In this document: positions 13,272-20,792 of the stretch, piece after piece | Numbering within the stretch: position 1 is the stretch's first letter | Layout: each line of letters opens with the position of its first letter | Source: DASVLX01 sp036384655 | GTDB lineage: Bacteria > Actinomycetota > Actinomycetes > Mycobacteriales > Pseudonocardiaceae | Direction: 5' to 3' | DNA: 20,907 nt | Assembly: GCA_036384655.1 (NCBI GenBank) | Contig: DASVLX010000292.1 | Span: 1 to 20,907 of the forward strand | Notes under the pieces: generated by a model | The model's input: the letters and a program-made list of their open reading frames with translations, nothing else | What the model was told of the DNA's origin: nothing | Database searches by the model: none | Program-made: the position numbers and the translations under genes

Positions 13272-14953
13272 CAGTCTGGTAGTTCGGCGAGTCCGTAGAC
13301 CCGCAGCGCGGCCTTGGTAGCCGCCTGTACGTCGCGCCGGTCGAACGCATCCGCCAGGGCATCGCGGTCTTCGAGGCTGATCGCCGCAGGGTCCGGCACG
13401 CGGATTCTGCGCAGATACTGGGCCTGGAACCGCAAGGTGCCACCGCGCATCTTCACGCCGTATGCGGCCACGAATGCCTCAGCGATCTTCGACAACAGCA
13501 GGCCGCCCAGCACTCGCAGATCCCACACGTCCGAGACGACATAGTACAAATTGTGATGAGGGTACAGCCCGCCCGGATCAAGGACCGGGTGGGTGGTCAA
13601 CTTGAGGTCGGGGAACAACAGCTTGGACCGTTCGGTGAGCTGGTGATCGACTTTGTCGATGGTCTTGTACCACCGGTCCGGCTGCTTCGTGGCGACATAC
13701 CGGCCGCGCAGAGCGTGACTGTGGCGGCGGAGGTAGCGCGCGAAACGCGGGTAACTGGCGAGGTCAACCAATTCGCCGCGCGAATCCCAGGGATTCACCA
13801 AGTACGCGCCGTGCCAGTTCAGTTCGCCGCTGGTGGTGTCTCGGACCATGGCCAGCGGCAGAAGGCGGTCGGATTCCACGTCCGCGGTGTTGTTCCGATC
13901 CGTGATGAAGACGCTGTCCGCACCCGTCGCAACACCGATGCCGACGCGTGTGCCGGTGGCCGAGTCCTCCAACGGCCGGAATCGGTCGTTCAGGTCCTCC
14001 AGCACGGTCAACCGTGCTGGAGAGGCCGCAGGCCATGAGTCGTCGCCGGGGAACCAGTGCGGTAGCCGGGCTGCGTGGAACGACGGCGCCGCCACTTGCG
14101 ATTGGTCTGTTTGGGTTGTCCAGGCCAGGAAGTGGGCGACCTGGCGCGGGCCGAATCCGCTGGTGGTGTCGGCGACGATGGCGGGACCTTGGGGTGCGTT
14201 GCGGATGACGGTGATCGCCGGATAGGCGGAGACGTGGTCGTGGAAGGCGTCGACATCGTGCATGGTCAACACCAGGTCCACGCTGCAGTGGCGGGCTACG
14301 AGTCGGCGAAGACTGCGGCCGTACTGATTCCGCATCCAGCGGTCCGCGCAGACATAGCCGAGTCGACCACCCGGTTTGAGGCTGCGAAGGCCAACCTCGT
14401 AGAAGCCGACATAGATATCAGCGCGCCCACTCATCGTGGGACAGGCCAAGCGGTAAGCGCTCATTCGTGCATCCGACACATCCTCTAGCCGGACATACGG
14501 CGGATTGCCGACGACGAAGTCCGCCTGATGGATGCTGGGCTCGCGCAGGAGATAGTCGCCCTGGGCGATCCACGCGTGGACGACCTTCGCGACATGGGTT
14601 GGGTCCCAGCCATCCGCGAGCAACCACCCGGTAACGAGGTCCTGGCTCAGCTCCACATTGCGATCAATCAGGTCGAACGCCTGGATCGCGTCGACTGCAT
14701 CGAGCAGCGAGCGCCCGTGGGCGCGGCAGGCAGTACTGAGCCGTTCGACCATCGGCCCAAGGAATGCCCCCGCGCCGCAGGCCGGCTCCACGATCACCAT
14801 ATCGGCCAGATCGCGATCCACCGTGTAGCCGACCAGGTCGAGGATGGTCTCGACCACCCAGCGCCGGGTGAACACCTCGCCGTGCTCAACCGTCTGATGA
14901 GACGACTCAGACAGGACCAAGGAGTCCAGGCTGAACAGTTCTCGAGTCGTCAC
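13271..14953 (-). CDS. N6-adenine DNA methyltransferase, Eco57I/TaqI-like
   Basis: 560 aa. GEVFTRRWVVETILDLVGY (25-43) is the usual N-terminal helix of Eco57I-type methylases; VIVEPACGAGAF (53-64) is SAM motif I; DFVVGNPPYVRLEDV (145-159) holds the NPPY catalytic motif that targets an adenine amino group; SLKPGGRLGYVCADRWMRN (191-209) follows. The C-terminal 300 residues resemble a TaqI-like target-recognition domain, ending KMRGGTLRFQAQYLRRIRVP. There is no room for a type IIG nuclease domain, and no cognate endonuclease is adjacent, so it is either an orphan or part of a wider defence set with the EVE-HNH nuclease at 17216-18481. Start is GTG at 14953 with AAGG upstream. A perfect 11-bp-arm hairpin lies inside the gene (13997-14022). 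Confidence 0.9.
   Translation of the reverse strand: MTTRELFSLDSLVLSESSHQTVEHGEVFTRRWVVETILDLVGYTVDRDLADMVIVEPACGAGAFLGPMVERLSTACRAHGRSLLDAVDAIQAFDLIDRNVELSQDLVTGWLLADGWDPTHVAKVVHAWIAQGDYLLREPSIHQADFVVGNPPYVRLEDVSDARMSAYRLACPTMSGRADIYVGFYEVGLRSLKPGGRLGYVCADRWMRNQYGRSLRRLVARHCSVDLVLTMHDVDAFHDHVSAYPAITVIRNAPQGPAIVADTTSGFGPRQVAHFLAWTTQTDQSQVAAPSFHAARLPHWFPGDDSWPAASPARLTVLEDLNDRFRPLEDSATGTRVGIGVATGADSVFITDRNNTADVESDRLLPLAMVRDTTSGELNWHGAYLVNPWDSRGELVDLASYPRFARYLRRHSHALRGRYVATKQPDRWYKTIDKVDHQLTERSKLLFPDLKLTTHPVLDPGGLYPHHNLYYVVSDVWDLRVLGGLLLSKIAEAFVAAYGVKMRGGTLRFQAQYLRRIRVPDPAAISLEDRDALADAFDRRDVQAATKAALRVYGLAELPD
13997..14022. repeat. perfect intragenic hairpin in the methyltransferase gene
   Basis: Arms CTCCAGCACGG and CCGTGCTGGAG pair perfectly around a four-base loop TCAA. 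On the coding strand the bases encode an ARLTVLE segment. Such a stable symmetrical structure within a gene is unusual and could affect the message or be a protein-binding palindrome. Confidence 0.85.
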
Positions 14954-15044
14954 GGCCTGACCTTAGCCGTGCGGGAGCGACCAATCGGGCACCAGTGGGC
15001 TCGAGTCGGCGTGTCGTCGCTAGGAGATCAACGCCGGGCTGTTC

Positions 15045-16484
15045 CTAGTACGCCCGGCTGAAGATGACGCGCTTGCCGTAGGCGGAGGGCTGGCCGCAGC
15101 GGACGCAGACGCCGGTTTCCTCGGGGGCGTCGAACGGGATGCAGCGCGGTGTTGCGGCGGTCTCGGCCTTGATCGTGTCCTCACACTCGCCGGACCCGCA
15201 GTGGAACGCCTTGGCCCAGCCGGTCTGCACGGCGGCCACGAACGAGTCCCAGTCGTCCACGACGACGGTGTGCGTGTCGCGGAACTCGGTGGCCCGCTGC
15301 AGCAGGAAGTCCTGGAACTCATCGAGCGCGATCGGCACGGTGACGTGCGCGGCGTCCAGCGAGATCTGCTCCTTACCGGTGCCGAGCCGGCGGGCCAGCG
15401 TGGCGACGCCGGACGCCAGGTCGCGCGGGCCGATCTCGAGCCGGATCGGGACGCCCCGGAGCTCCCATTCGTTGAACTTGAAACCAGGGGACACCTGGTC
15501 GCGATCGTCCACATGGGTGCGGACACCGACCGCGGTGAGCTGCTCGGAAAGCTTGTGCGCAGCGGCCTTGACCGCTTCGCGTTCCTCACCGCGCAGGATC
15601 GGCACGATCACGACCTGGTACGGCGCCAGCATGGGCGGCAGCACCAAACCTTTGTCGTCGCCATGGGTCATGACGATGGCACCGATCATCCGGGTCGTCA
15701 TGCCCCAGGACGTGGTGTGCGCGTAGGCGAGCTCGCCGTCCTCGGCAGCGAAGCGGATGTTGAACGCCTTGGCGAAGTTCGTGCCGAGGTAGTGCGAGGT
15801 GCCGGCCTGCAGCGCCTTACCGTCGCGCATCATCGACTCGACGGTGGTGGTGCGAACCGCGCCAGCGAAGCGCTCACCGGCCGTCTTCTCACCGGGAATC
15901 ACCGGGATCGCCGCATAGTTCTGCGCGATCTCGACGTAGATATTGAGACCCAGTTCCATTTCCTTCACCGCCTCTTCGGCGGTGGCGTGCGCGGTGTGCC
16001 CTTCCTGCCAGAGGAACTCGGTGGTCCGCAGGAACATGCGCGGCCGCATTTCCCAACGAACGACGTTCGCCCACTGGTTCAGCAGCATCGGAAGATCACG
16101 GTGCGAACTGATCCATTTGGACATCATCTCGCCGATGATGGTTTCCGAGGTCGGCCGCACGACCAGTGGTTCTTCGAGCTCCTTGCCGCCGGCGTGTGTC
16201 ACCACGGCGAGCTCCGGGGCGAAGCCCTCGACGTGCTCGGCCTCCCGGGTCAGGTAGCTCTCCGGGATCAGCAGCGGGAAGTAGGCGTTCTGGTGGCCGG
16301 TCTCCTTGATCCTCTGGTCGAGGGCAGCCTGCAACAGCTCCCAGATCCGGTACCCATAGGGACGGATCACCATCGTGCCCTTGGCCGGGCCGCGGTCCAC
16401 CAGCTCAGCCTTGAGAACGACCTCGTTGTACCAGGAGGAGAAGTCCTCGCTCTGCGCGGTTACCCCACGCTCAGAACGTGCCAT
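15045..16484 (-). CDS. proS: prolyl-tRNA synthetase, archaeal/eukaryal-type (short, C-terminal Zn domain)
   Basis: 479 aa. Class II core: GTMVIRPYGYRIWELLQ (36-52), VVRPTSETIIG (108-118, proline/ATP site), motif 2 VRWEMRPRMFLRTTEFLWQEGHT cut at about 142-164, and motif 3 region GMTTRMIGAIVMTHGDDKG (261-279). The anticodon-binding domain follows (VVIVPILRGEE). The C-terminus has Cys 429, 434, 448, 460 and 463 and the closing FSRAY, the zinc-type tail of the archaeal-like class. The bacterial editing insertion (INS) of the roughly 570-aa form is missing. It charges tRNA-Pro in the cytosol. ATG at 16484 is chosen by domain start; no good Shine-Dalgarno is seen. In an actinomycete it may be the only or a second ProRS. 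Confidence 0.95.
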   Translation of the reverse strand: MARSERGVTAQSEDFSSWYNEVVLKAELVDRGPAKGTMVIRPYGYRIWELLQAALDQRIKETGHQNAYFPLLIPESYLTREAEHVEGFAPELAVVTHAGGKELEEPLVVRPTSETIIGEMMSKWISSHRDLPMLLNQWANVVRWEMRPRMFLRTTEFLWQEGHTAHATAEEAVKEMELGLNIYVEIAQNYAAIPVIPGEKTAGERFAGAVRTTTVESMMRDGKALQAGTSHYLGTNFAKAFNIRFAAEDGELAYAHTTSWGMTTRMIGAIVMTHGDDKGLVLPPMLAPYQVVIVPILRGEEREAVKAAAHKLSEQLTAVGVRTHVDDRDQVSPGFKFNEWELRGVPIRLEIGPRDLASGVATLARRLGTGKEQISLDAAHVTVPIALDEFQDFLLQRATEFRDTHTVVVDDWDSFVAAVQTGWAKAFHCGSGECEDTIKAETAATPRCIPFDAPEETGVCVRCGQPSAYGKRVIFSRAY

Positions 16485-16507
16485 GACCGCGAAGTCTACG
16501 TGCCGGG

Positions 16508-16527
16508 CCGCACTCGATTCAGTGCGG
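16508..16527. promoter_or_regulatory. inverted repeat between proS and the divergent methyltransferase gene
   Basis: CCGCACT and AGTGCGG form perfect seven-base arms around CGATTC, 24-43 bases upstream of the proS start and 54-73 upstream of the divergent gene. It could be an operator shared by both or a hairpin in a 5' leader. No T-box-like features are seen. Confidence 0.45.
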
Positions 16528-16580
16528 TTACCGATCGCGTTCGGGTGGACGAGGCGTGCGCGGGTGGCCACGCTGGGGAG

Positions 16581-17210
16581 ATGACCGCTCACGATGACAC
16601 GCCCGGCAGTCCACGGCCGTACGACCTGATCGGTCCACGGCTCGAACAGTCCTTCCGCGACCGGTCCGCCCAGGTCGAGGAGGTGGACTGGGCACTCGGC
16701 CTGCTCCCGGACGATGCTCGGGTCTTGGACGTCGGTTGCGGCGGGGGCGTGCCGACAGCGAAGCAGTTGGCCGATGCGGGCGCCACAGTGGTGGGGATCG
16801 ACGAGTCGGCCGTCATGCTGGAGCTGGCCCGCTCTCGTGTGCCGAGCGGGACGTTCCTGCTGCAGGACTTCCGGGGTATCGGCCCCGAGTTGGGTGAGTA
16901 TGACGCTGTCACGTGCTTCTTCGCGCTGCTAATGCTGGGACGCGACGAGATCCCGGCCGTGCTGCGGTGCATCCGGGAGCGGCTGCGCGGGCCTCGAGTG
17001 TTGGCCTTGTCGATGGTGCTCGGCGACCTCGACCGAGTGACCATTCCGCTGCTGGGCGTTCCGGTCGAGGTAAGCGCCTATCCGCCGGATCAGCTCGTTC
17101 AGGTGGTCTCGGCCGCAGGGTTCAACGTGCTCGGCATCCGGGAAGCGCACGCCGAGGTCGACCCCGCGAACCCGGAGACCCAGCTCTACCTGCGCGCCGT
17201 CGCGCGCTAA
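16581..17210 (+). CDS. class I SAM-dependent methyltransferase
   Basis: 209 aa. The Rossmann motif I is ARVLDVGCGGGVPTAKQLAD (46-65), the ribose-binding acidic residue is D74 in VVGIDESAVMLELAR, motif II is in GEYDAVTCFFALLML (106-119) and motif III near LRGPRVLALSMVLGD. This is the small-molecule Methyltransf_11/25 type; the substrate cannot be read. ATG at 16581 directly abuts GGGGAG, too close to serve as a normal Shine-Dalgarno, so leaderless initiation or a GTG at 16545 is possible. It is divergent from proS and convergent with the HNH nuclease, leaving only five bases between stops. Confidence 0.88.
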   Translation: MTAHDDTPGSPRPYDLIGPRLEQSFRDRSAQVEEVDWALGLLPDDARVLDVGCGGGVPTAKQLADAGATVVGIDESAVMLELARSRVPSGTFLLQDFRGIGPELGEYDAVTCFFALLMLGRDEIPAVLRCIRERLRGPRVLALSMVLGDLDRVTIPLLGVPVEVSAYPPDQLVQVVSAAGFNVLGIREAHAEVDPANPETQLYLRAVAR

Positions 17211-17215
17211 GCGGG

Positions 17216-18481
17216 CTACCAGACGTGTGCAAACCTCTTGGTGCGGTGATATTCGAAGTATTGAGCGCTTGCCTCGGTGAACGCTTCGCATGTCAGACCC
17301 GCAACGCGTGAGAGGTGTGCGGAAACAAGCTGTCCATACCGGCCTACGTCCGGTTTCACGGTCACGATAGTGCCATTCTCGTCGACGCTGATGTAACCGC
17401 GTTCATAGAGTTCATCGCAACCGAGTCGACAGGCGAGCATGGCAATATTGTGTAGATCGCGTTGTTCTTTGTCAGTACACAGATTGCGTGGTTTGATATG
17501 TGAGGCAATGAGAAGCCCGACCGGCATGGTCTCGCCGCAGATGTCGCAGGCGGCCACCTTCCGGTTGCCTACCAGTAGTCGTCGCAGTTGGGGCTGCTCT
17601 TCGCGGGTGGTGCGCATGATGGGCTTGTTCAGGGATGCCGGCAAGGTCTTGGTCGCTGTCGTCCCTGTCGGCGCAAACTCGCTGCTGTCGTTCGGCGCCA
17701 ACGAGACGGTCGACGTGCTCTGATCGACGACGGTGCCGGGGAGCGCACCGAGCAAGGTGCTGATGAAATCACTCTCGTGGTCGACGCTATTTGGCTTGAG
17801 AACGACTATTCCAGTCTCGCGAAGCCTGTCCAAGGCAAGCTTGATATCGGCAACCTGAATTGGTACGGCGACGTTCGATCCATCTGTGCTCACGAAAGCC
17901 TTATCGCCGTCGACTTCGGTGATCACCATCGTGTGACCGGTGAGAGAATGAAGATTCTCTCCCAACTGGCTGCGCAGTAGGTCTTCGATGTTGTGATTCA
18001 TTTCTGCCGGAATTGTGGCATTATCACGCACGTTAGGCGGGAGTCGGTTGGCGAACAATCGTGCGAACTGCGCAAACCAGTTGATGTCGACCGGATACAG
18101 GTATCCCTGTGCCACAGTTCCATCGCGAGTGAACATGGGCTGCGCTTGCTTCTCCCGCATCTCCAGCGGGATCTCATCGCGTCCGATTGGCTCGGCCAGG
18201 TCCGTGATGTCGACGGGGAGCCGCCAGCCTTCGGTTCGCCATGGGGCGGCCGGCAGCGACGCTGGCAGCGGCGCCTGCTTCGCCCGACCGGTTGCCGTAC
18301 TGATCGCCTTGATCTTCTGGCTGGCGTAGTGCAGGACGGCGTCCCCCTTGCGAACCTCTGTCATCGCCAGCCAGTGAGGCAACGGTGACCCGCCGTCCTT
18401 CTTGAACCGCGGAGCCCAGAGGAAGCCGCCATCATGCTCTGCGTTGAACGATTGGGATTGGTTCACCCACCAGTACGCCAT
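17216..18481 (-). CDS. EVE/PUA-like domain - HNH endonuclease, candidate modification-dependent restriction enzyme
   Basis: 421 aa. The N-terminus (1-150) resembles an EVE/PUA-like domain: YWWVNQSQSF (3-12), GGFLWAPRFKKDGG (18-31), KGDAVLHYASQKIKAIS (45-61), GWRLPVDI. These domains read modified bases by flipping them into an aromatic cage. A linker of roughly 150 residues leads to the HNH nuclease: C312-x2-C315, IASHIKPRNLC (325-335, catalytic His328), HNIAML (344-349), and C351-x3-C355 that would complete a zinc site with the first Cys pair, then DELYERGYISVDENG. Known EVE-HNH enzymes cut DNA carrying modified cytosine, so a type IV-like antiphage role is the best guess; it might instead tolerate host m6A. 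ATG at 18481 has no clear Shine-Dalgarno. Confidence 0.8.
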   Translation of the reverse strand: MAYWWVNQSQSFNAEHDGGFLWAPRFKKDGGSPLPHWLAMTEVRKGDAVLHYASQKIKAISTATGRAKQAPLPASLPAAPWRTEGWRLPVDITDLAEPIGRDEIPLEMREKQAQPMFTRDGTVAQGYLYPVDINWFAQFARLFANRLPPNVRDNATIPAEMNHNIEDLLRSQLGENLHSLTGHTMVITEVDGDKAFVSTDGSNVAVPIQVADIKLALDRLRETGIVVLKPNSVDHESDFISTLLGALPGTVVDQSTSTVSLAPNDSSEFAPTGTTATKTLPASLNKPIMRTTREEQPQLRRLLVGNRKVAACDICGETMPVGLLIASHIKPRNLCTDKEQRDLHNIAMLACRLGCDELYERGYISVDENGTIVTVKPDVGRYGQLVSAHLSRVAGLTCEAFTEASAQYFEYHRTKRFAHVW

Positions 18482-18636
18482 GCCGCATCACTTACCAGAT
18501 GCGACCGACACGCAGCGTGGGTGTCGTCGGTGTGTCACCCGGTTGGGCTAGCGCACGCAGGGGGCACCGGTCACTGGAGGGAGCCTCGGCGCGATGACCT
18601 TGCCGGGTGCCAGAACCGGCTTGGCGCGGTGTCGGG

Positions 18637-19347
18637 TCAGCTGGCCCTTCGCCGGGCGGCCAGTGCTGGGATCGACTCGATCTTCTCGGGTGTGAGGTCG
18701 TCCCAGACAAGCCCCTGCGGTCGACGTCGGTGAGGGCAGGAGATCACCTCGTTCGGTGTGACGATGTAGTCCACGCTGAAGTCGTGCCCGGTTTCGGGGA
18801 TGTCGTCGTCGACGACCTGGAGCTGGTGAACCGGGGCGACGATCACGGTGTCTTCGGTGATGTGGCCGGCTTCGAGGAGGAGTGCGACCTCGAGGTCCGA
18901 ATAACCGGCGCCCTTCCCCATGCGGGCGCCTGACCGGTTGACGGCGACGCTCCCGCACACCACGACATCGATGTGCCGCATCTCGTCCACACCAACCCGC
19001 CGGCCGACCTGGGCGGCACCCTTCTTGTCGGCGGCCACAGCGGCGGGCACGGTGAGCGTTTCGGGATCGAGCGCGAAGAAGGGCTGAAGACTCGCCATCT
19101 TCGGCACGGCCATATAGAGCAGTTTGCCGTCCGCCAGCGCGCGCCTGCGCACGTCGAGCTGCGCGTGATCCGGGTTGGCTTTGACCGTGGATGCCCGTCG
19201 CCAGATGTCGAGTTCAGCCAGGAGCTGAGCACCTCGATCGGCGCCTTCGTAGGCGGGGATCTTGCCGTAGCTGTCCGGTGGCACCACTGCGGCGTCGAGT
19301 AGCCGCCGCCAGACCTTGTCGCGCAGAGCCGCCTTGGGTTCGTCCAT
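18637..19347 (-). CDS. 5-formyltetrahydrofolate cyclo-ligase-family protein
   Basis: 236 aa. The family signature is RMGKGAGYSDLEVALL (142-157), corresponding to the G-x-G-x-G-Y-x-D nucleotide-binding motif; earlier segments KANPDHAQLDVRRRAL (56-70) and LLYMAVPKM (76-84), and later VIVAPVHQLQVVDDDIP and FSVDYIVTPNEVI (190-203), fit the fold. Canonical enzymes have GYYDR; GYSDLE here is typical of the longer MTHFSD-like subgroup, so true 5-formyl-THF conversion to methenyl-THF is uncertain. The ATG at 19347 is picked by domain start. It lies 23 bp after the stop of the second XRE-TPR regulator and is probably cotranscribed with it, which suggests a regulated or accessory rather than housekeeping role. 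Confidence 0.82.
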   Translation of the reverse strand: MDEPKAALRDKVWRRLLDAAVVPPDSYGKIPAYEGADRGAQLLAELDIWRRASTVKANPDHAQLDVRRRALADGKLLYMAVPKMASLQPFFALDPETLTVPAAVAADKKGAAQVGRRVGVDEMRHIDVVVCGSVAVNRSGARMGKGAGYSDLEVALLLEAGHITEDTVIVAPVHQLQVVDDDIPETGHDFSVDYIVTPNEVISCPHRRRPQGLVWDDLTPEKIESIPALAARRRAS

Positions 19348-19370
19348 GGTCGTCACGTTCCCAGCTCTAC

Positions 19371-20537
19371 CTAAATCGCTGCCATCAACGCAAGCAGTCG
19401 GTCCTGGATGTCTTGCACCCAACTCTCGTTCCGCCATGCGCGAAGCTCTCGGCCAGCCGCGAAGACCAGGTTCAGGCCGCCTGCGCCCCTCGTCAGATCC
19501 ACGGCATCGATGGCGCGGTGCATCACGTCGGCCGCCTCATCGAGCTTGTGCTGGCGGATCAACGAGAGGGCGAGGTTGGCCAGGGCGATGGCTTGGCTCT
19601 TCTTCTTGTCGGCGAGGGATTGCACGGTGGTGCGCAGGATGGGCTCTGCCTGTTCAGGAAGGTCGAGGTACAGGTAGCAGGAGCCGGCAAGCCGCGTGAA
19701 CTCCTTCGGCGTGAAGTTGCCCGCAGCGAGATCGGAGCTGTCCACATGGTCGAGCAGCGCCTCGGCGTCCTTCAGCGCGTCCTCGCAGGCATGGCGGCCG
19801 CCGCTCATGGCGTGTCCTTCGGCTACGTGTAAGAGCGCCAGACCGGTGAGCGACGGGCTACACAACTTGGCGACCTCAGCCGCCTGCTGGGCGAGTGTCA
19901 ACCCCTTGATCGGGTCCTTCTCGCTGTAGAGAGCGACGTAGCTCTTGCGGAGCACCGCGTACGACTCGCCACACGGTTCATGCACCTGCCGGCTTGCGTT
20001 GATCGCCTCGTCCAAGTAGGTGATCGGGCCGTGATGGTCACGGCGTTGGCTGACATCCCAGACGAGTTGTCCCATGAAGGTCGCCGACTCGGCTTCGACC
20101 TCGAACAGTGCCTTCCTGACCCGGGCGTTGGTGGCGTGCTCCCGGAGATACATCACCTGCCCGTGTGCTTGGCCAGCCGGTCCGAGGAGCGCTGTTGAGG
20201 GCGACTTGTCGTAGGACTCATCGAGTTGGCCGATGCGCTCACGCAGATAGGCCACGGCCACGAGGTCGGTCGACCCCGGGTTTTGCAAGACGTAGTTCAG
20301 TCGCTGGTCGTCCGCGGTGCGTATGACGGTCACGTCATCGAGGAGCCCTTGAAGTTCGTTGACCGTGACTTTGAGCGCGCGAGCGAGCTTTGGACGCAAC
20401 CAGGCCTGCGGTTCTGTCTCAGCGGTTTCCCAGCGGCCGACCGTTGAGCGCTCAACACCGAGATGCTCGGCGAGGCGCTCCTGGGTGAAACCTACGCTCC
20501 TACGACGTTGCACGAATCGAACACGTTTCGCCCCCAT
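19371..20537 (-). CDS. second XRE-family regulator with TPR-like domain
   Basis: 388 aa. HTH at about 5-66: RRRSVGFTQERLAEHLGVER, STVGRWETAE, LRPKLARALKVTVNELQGLL. The rest is helical repeats (AKLCSPSLTGLALLHVAEGH, LAGSCYLYLDLPEQAEPIL, AIALANLALSLIRQHKLDEA), typical TPR units. Start ATG 20537 has AAGGGA at good spacing. The first 66 residues clearly resemble the regulator at 10799-12010 (shared MGA start, TQE-LAE-L-VERSTV-RWE pattern), but this one lacks the twin-Arg segment after the HTH. It is followed by the cyclo-ligase gene and is divergent from a small gene at the right edge. Confidence 0.9.
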   Translation of the reverse strand: MGAKRVRFVQRRRSVGFTQERLAEHLGVERSTVGRWETAETEPQAWLRPKLARALKVTVNELQGLLDDVTVIRTADDQRLNYVLQNPGSTDLVAVAYLRERIGQLDESYDKSPSTALLGPAGQAHGQVMYLREHATNARVRKALFEVEAESATFMGQLVWDVSQRRDHHGPITYLDEAINASRQVHEPCGESYAVLRKSYVALYSEKDPIKGLTLAQQAAEVAKLCSPSLTGLALLHVAEGHAMSGGRHACEDALKDAEALLDHVDSSDLAAGNFTPKEFTRLAGSCYLYLDLPEQAEPILRTTVQSLADKKKSQAIALANLALSLIRQHKLDEAADVMHRAIDAVDLTRGAGGLNLVFAAGRELRAWRNESWVQDIQDRLLALMAAI

Positions 20538-20608
20538 CGGACATCCCTTCGCGGATTGGGACAGGAATCCACCATAGCGGGCCAGAGCCCGTCTTCGCAG
20601 GTAAGTCC

Positions 20609-20630
20609 CCGCAATGCGGCAACATTGCGG
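20609..20630. promoter_or_regulatory. candidate operator upstream of the second XRE gene
   Basis: CCGCAATG and CATTGCGG are perfect eight-base arms around a six-base spacer. Overlapping this, CAATGCGGCA (20612-20621) and CATTGCGGCA (20623-20632) are near-identical direct repeats 11 bp apart, one helical turn. The site is 72-93 bases before the regulator start in the divergent intergenic region. Binding by the XRE protein is inferred. Confidence 0.5.
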
Positions 20631-20792
20631 CATCTGCGCCGCAGCTGTGCTGTGGTGTATTCGCTGGCCAGGCTGCTTGACTGAGGCCATGTCAGGCCCG
20701 ACGCCGCTGGGTATCACGACCCACCGCCTGGCCTGGCTCCAACTCCGGGGAGGACGGATGCGGAGCAGTGCACGACCGACGGGGAGCTGGCG

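Noticed and set aside
15020..15048. CTAGGA/TCCTAG inverted repeat at the proS stop
   Set aside because: Arms of six bases with a 17-base loop are too weak to call a terminator.
15201..16580. Long plus-strand frame antisense to proS, leading into the SAM methyltransferase
   Set aside because: Only the part from 16581 has methyltransferase motifs; the rest is a shadow of proS.
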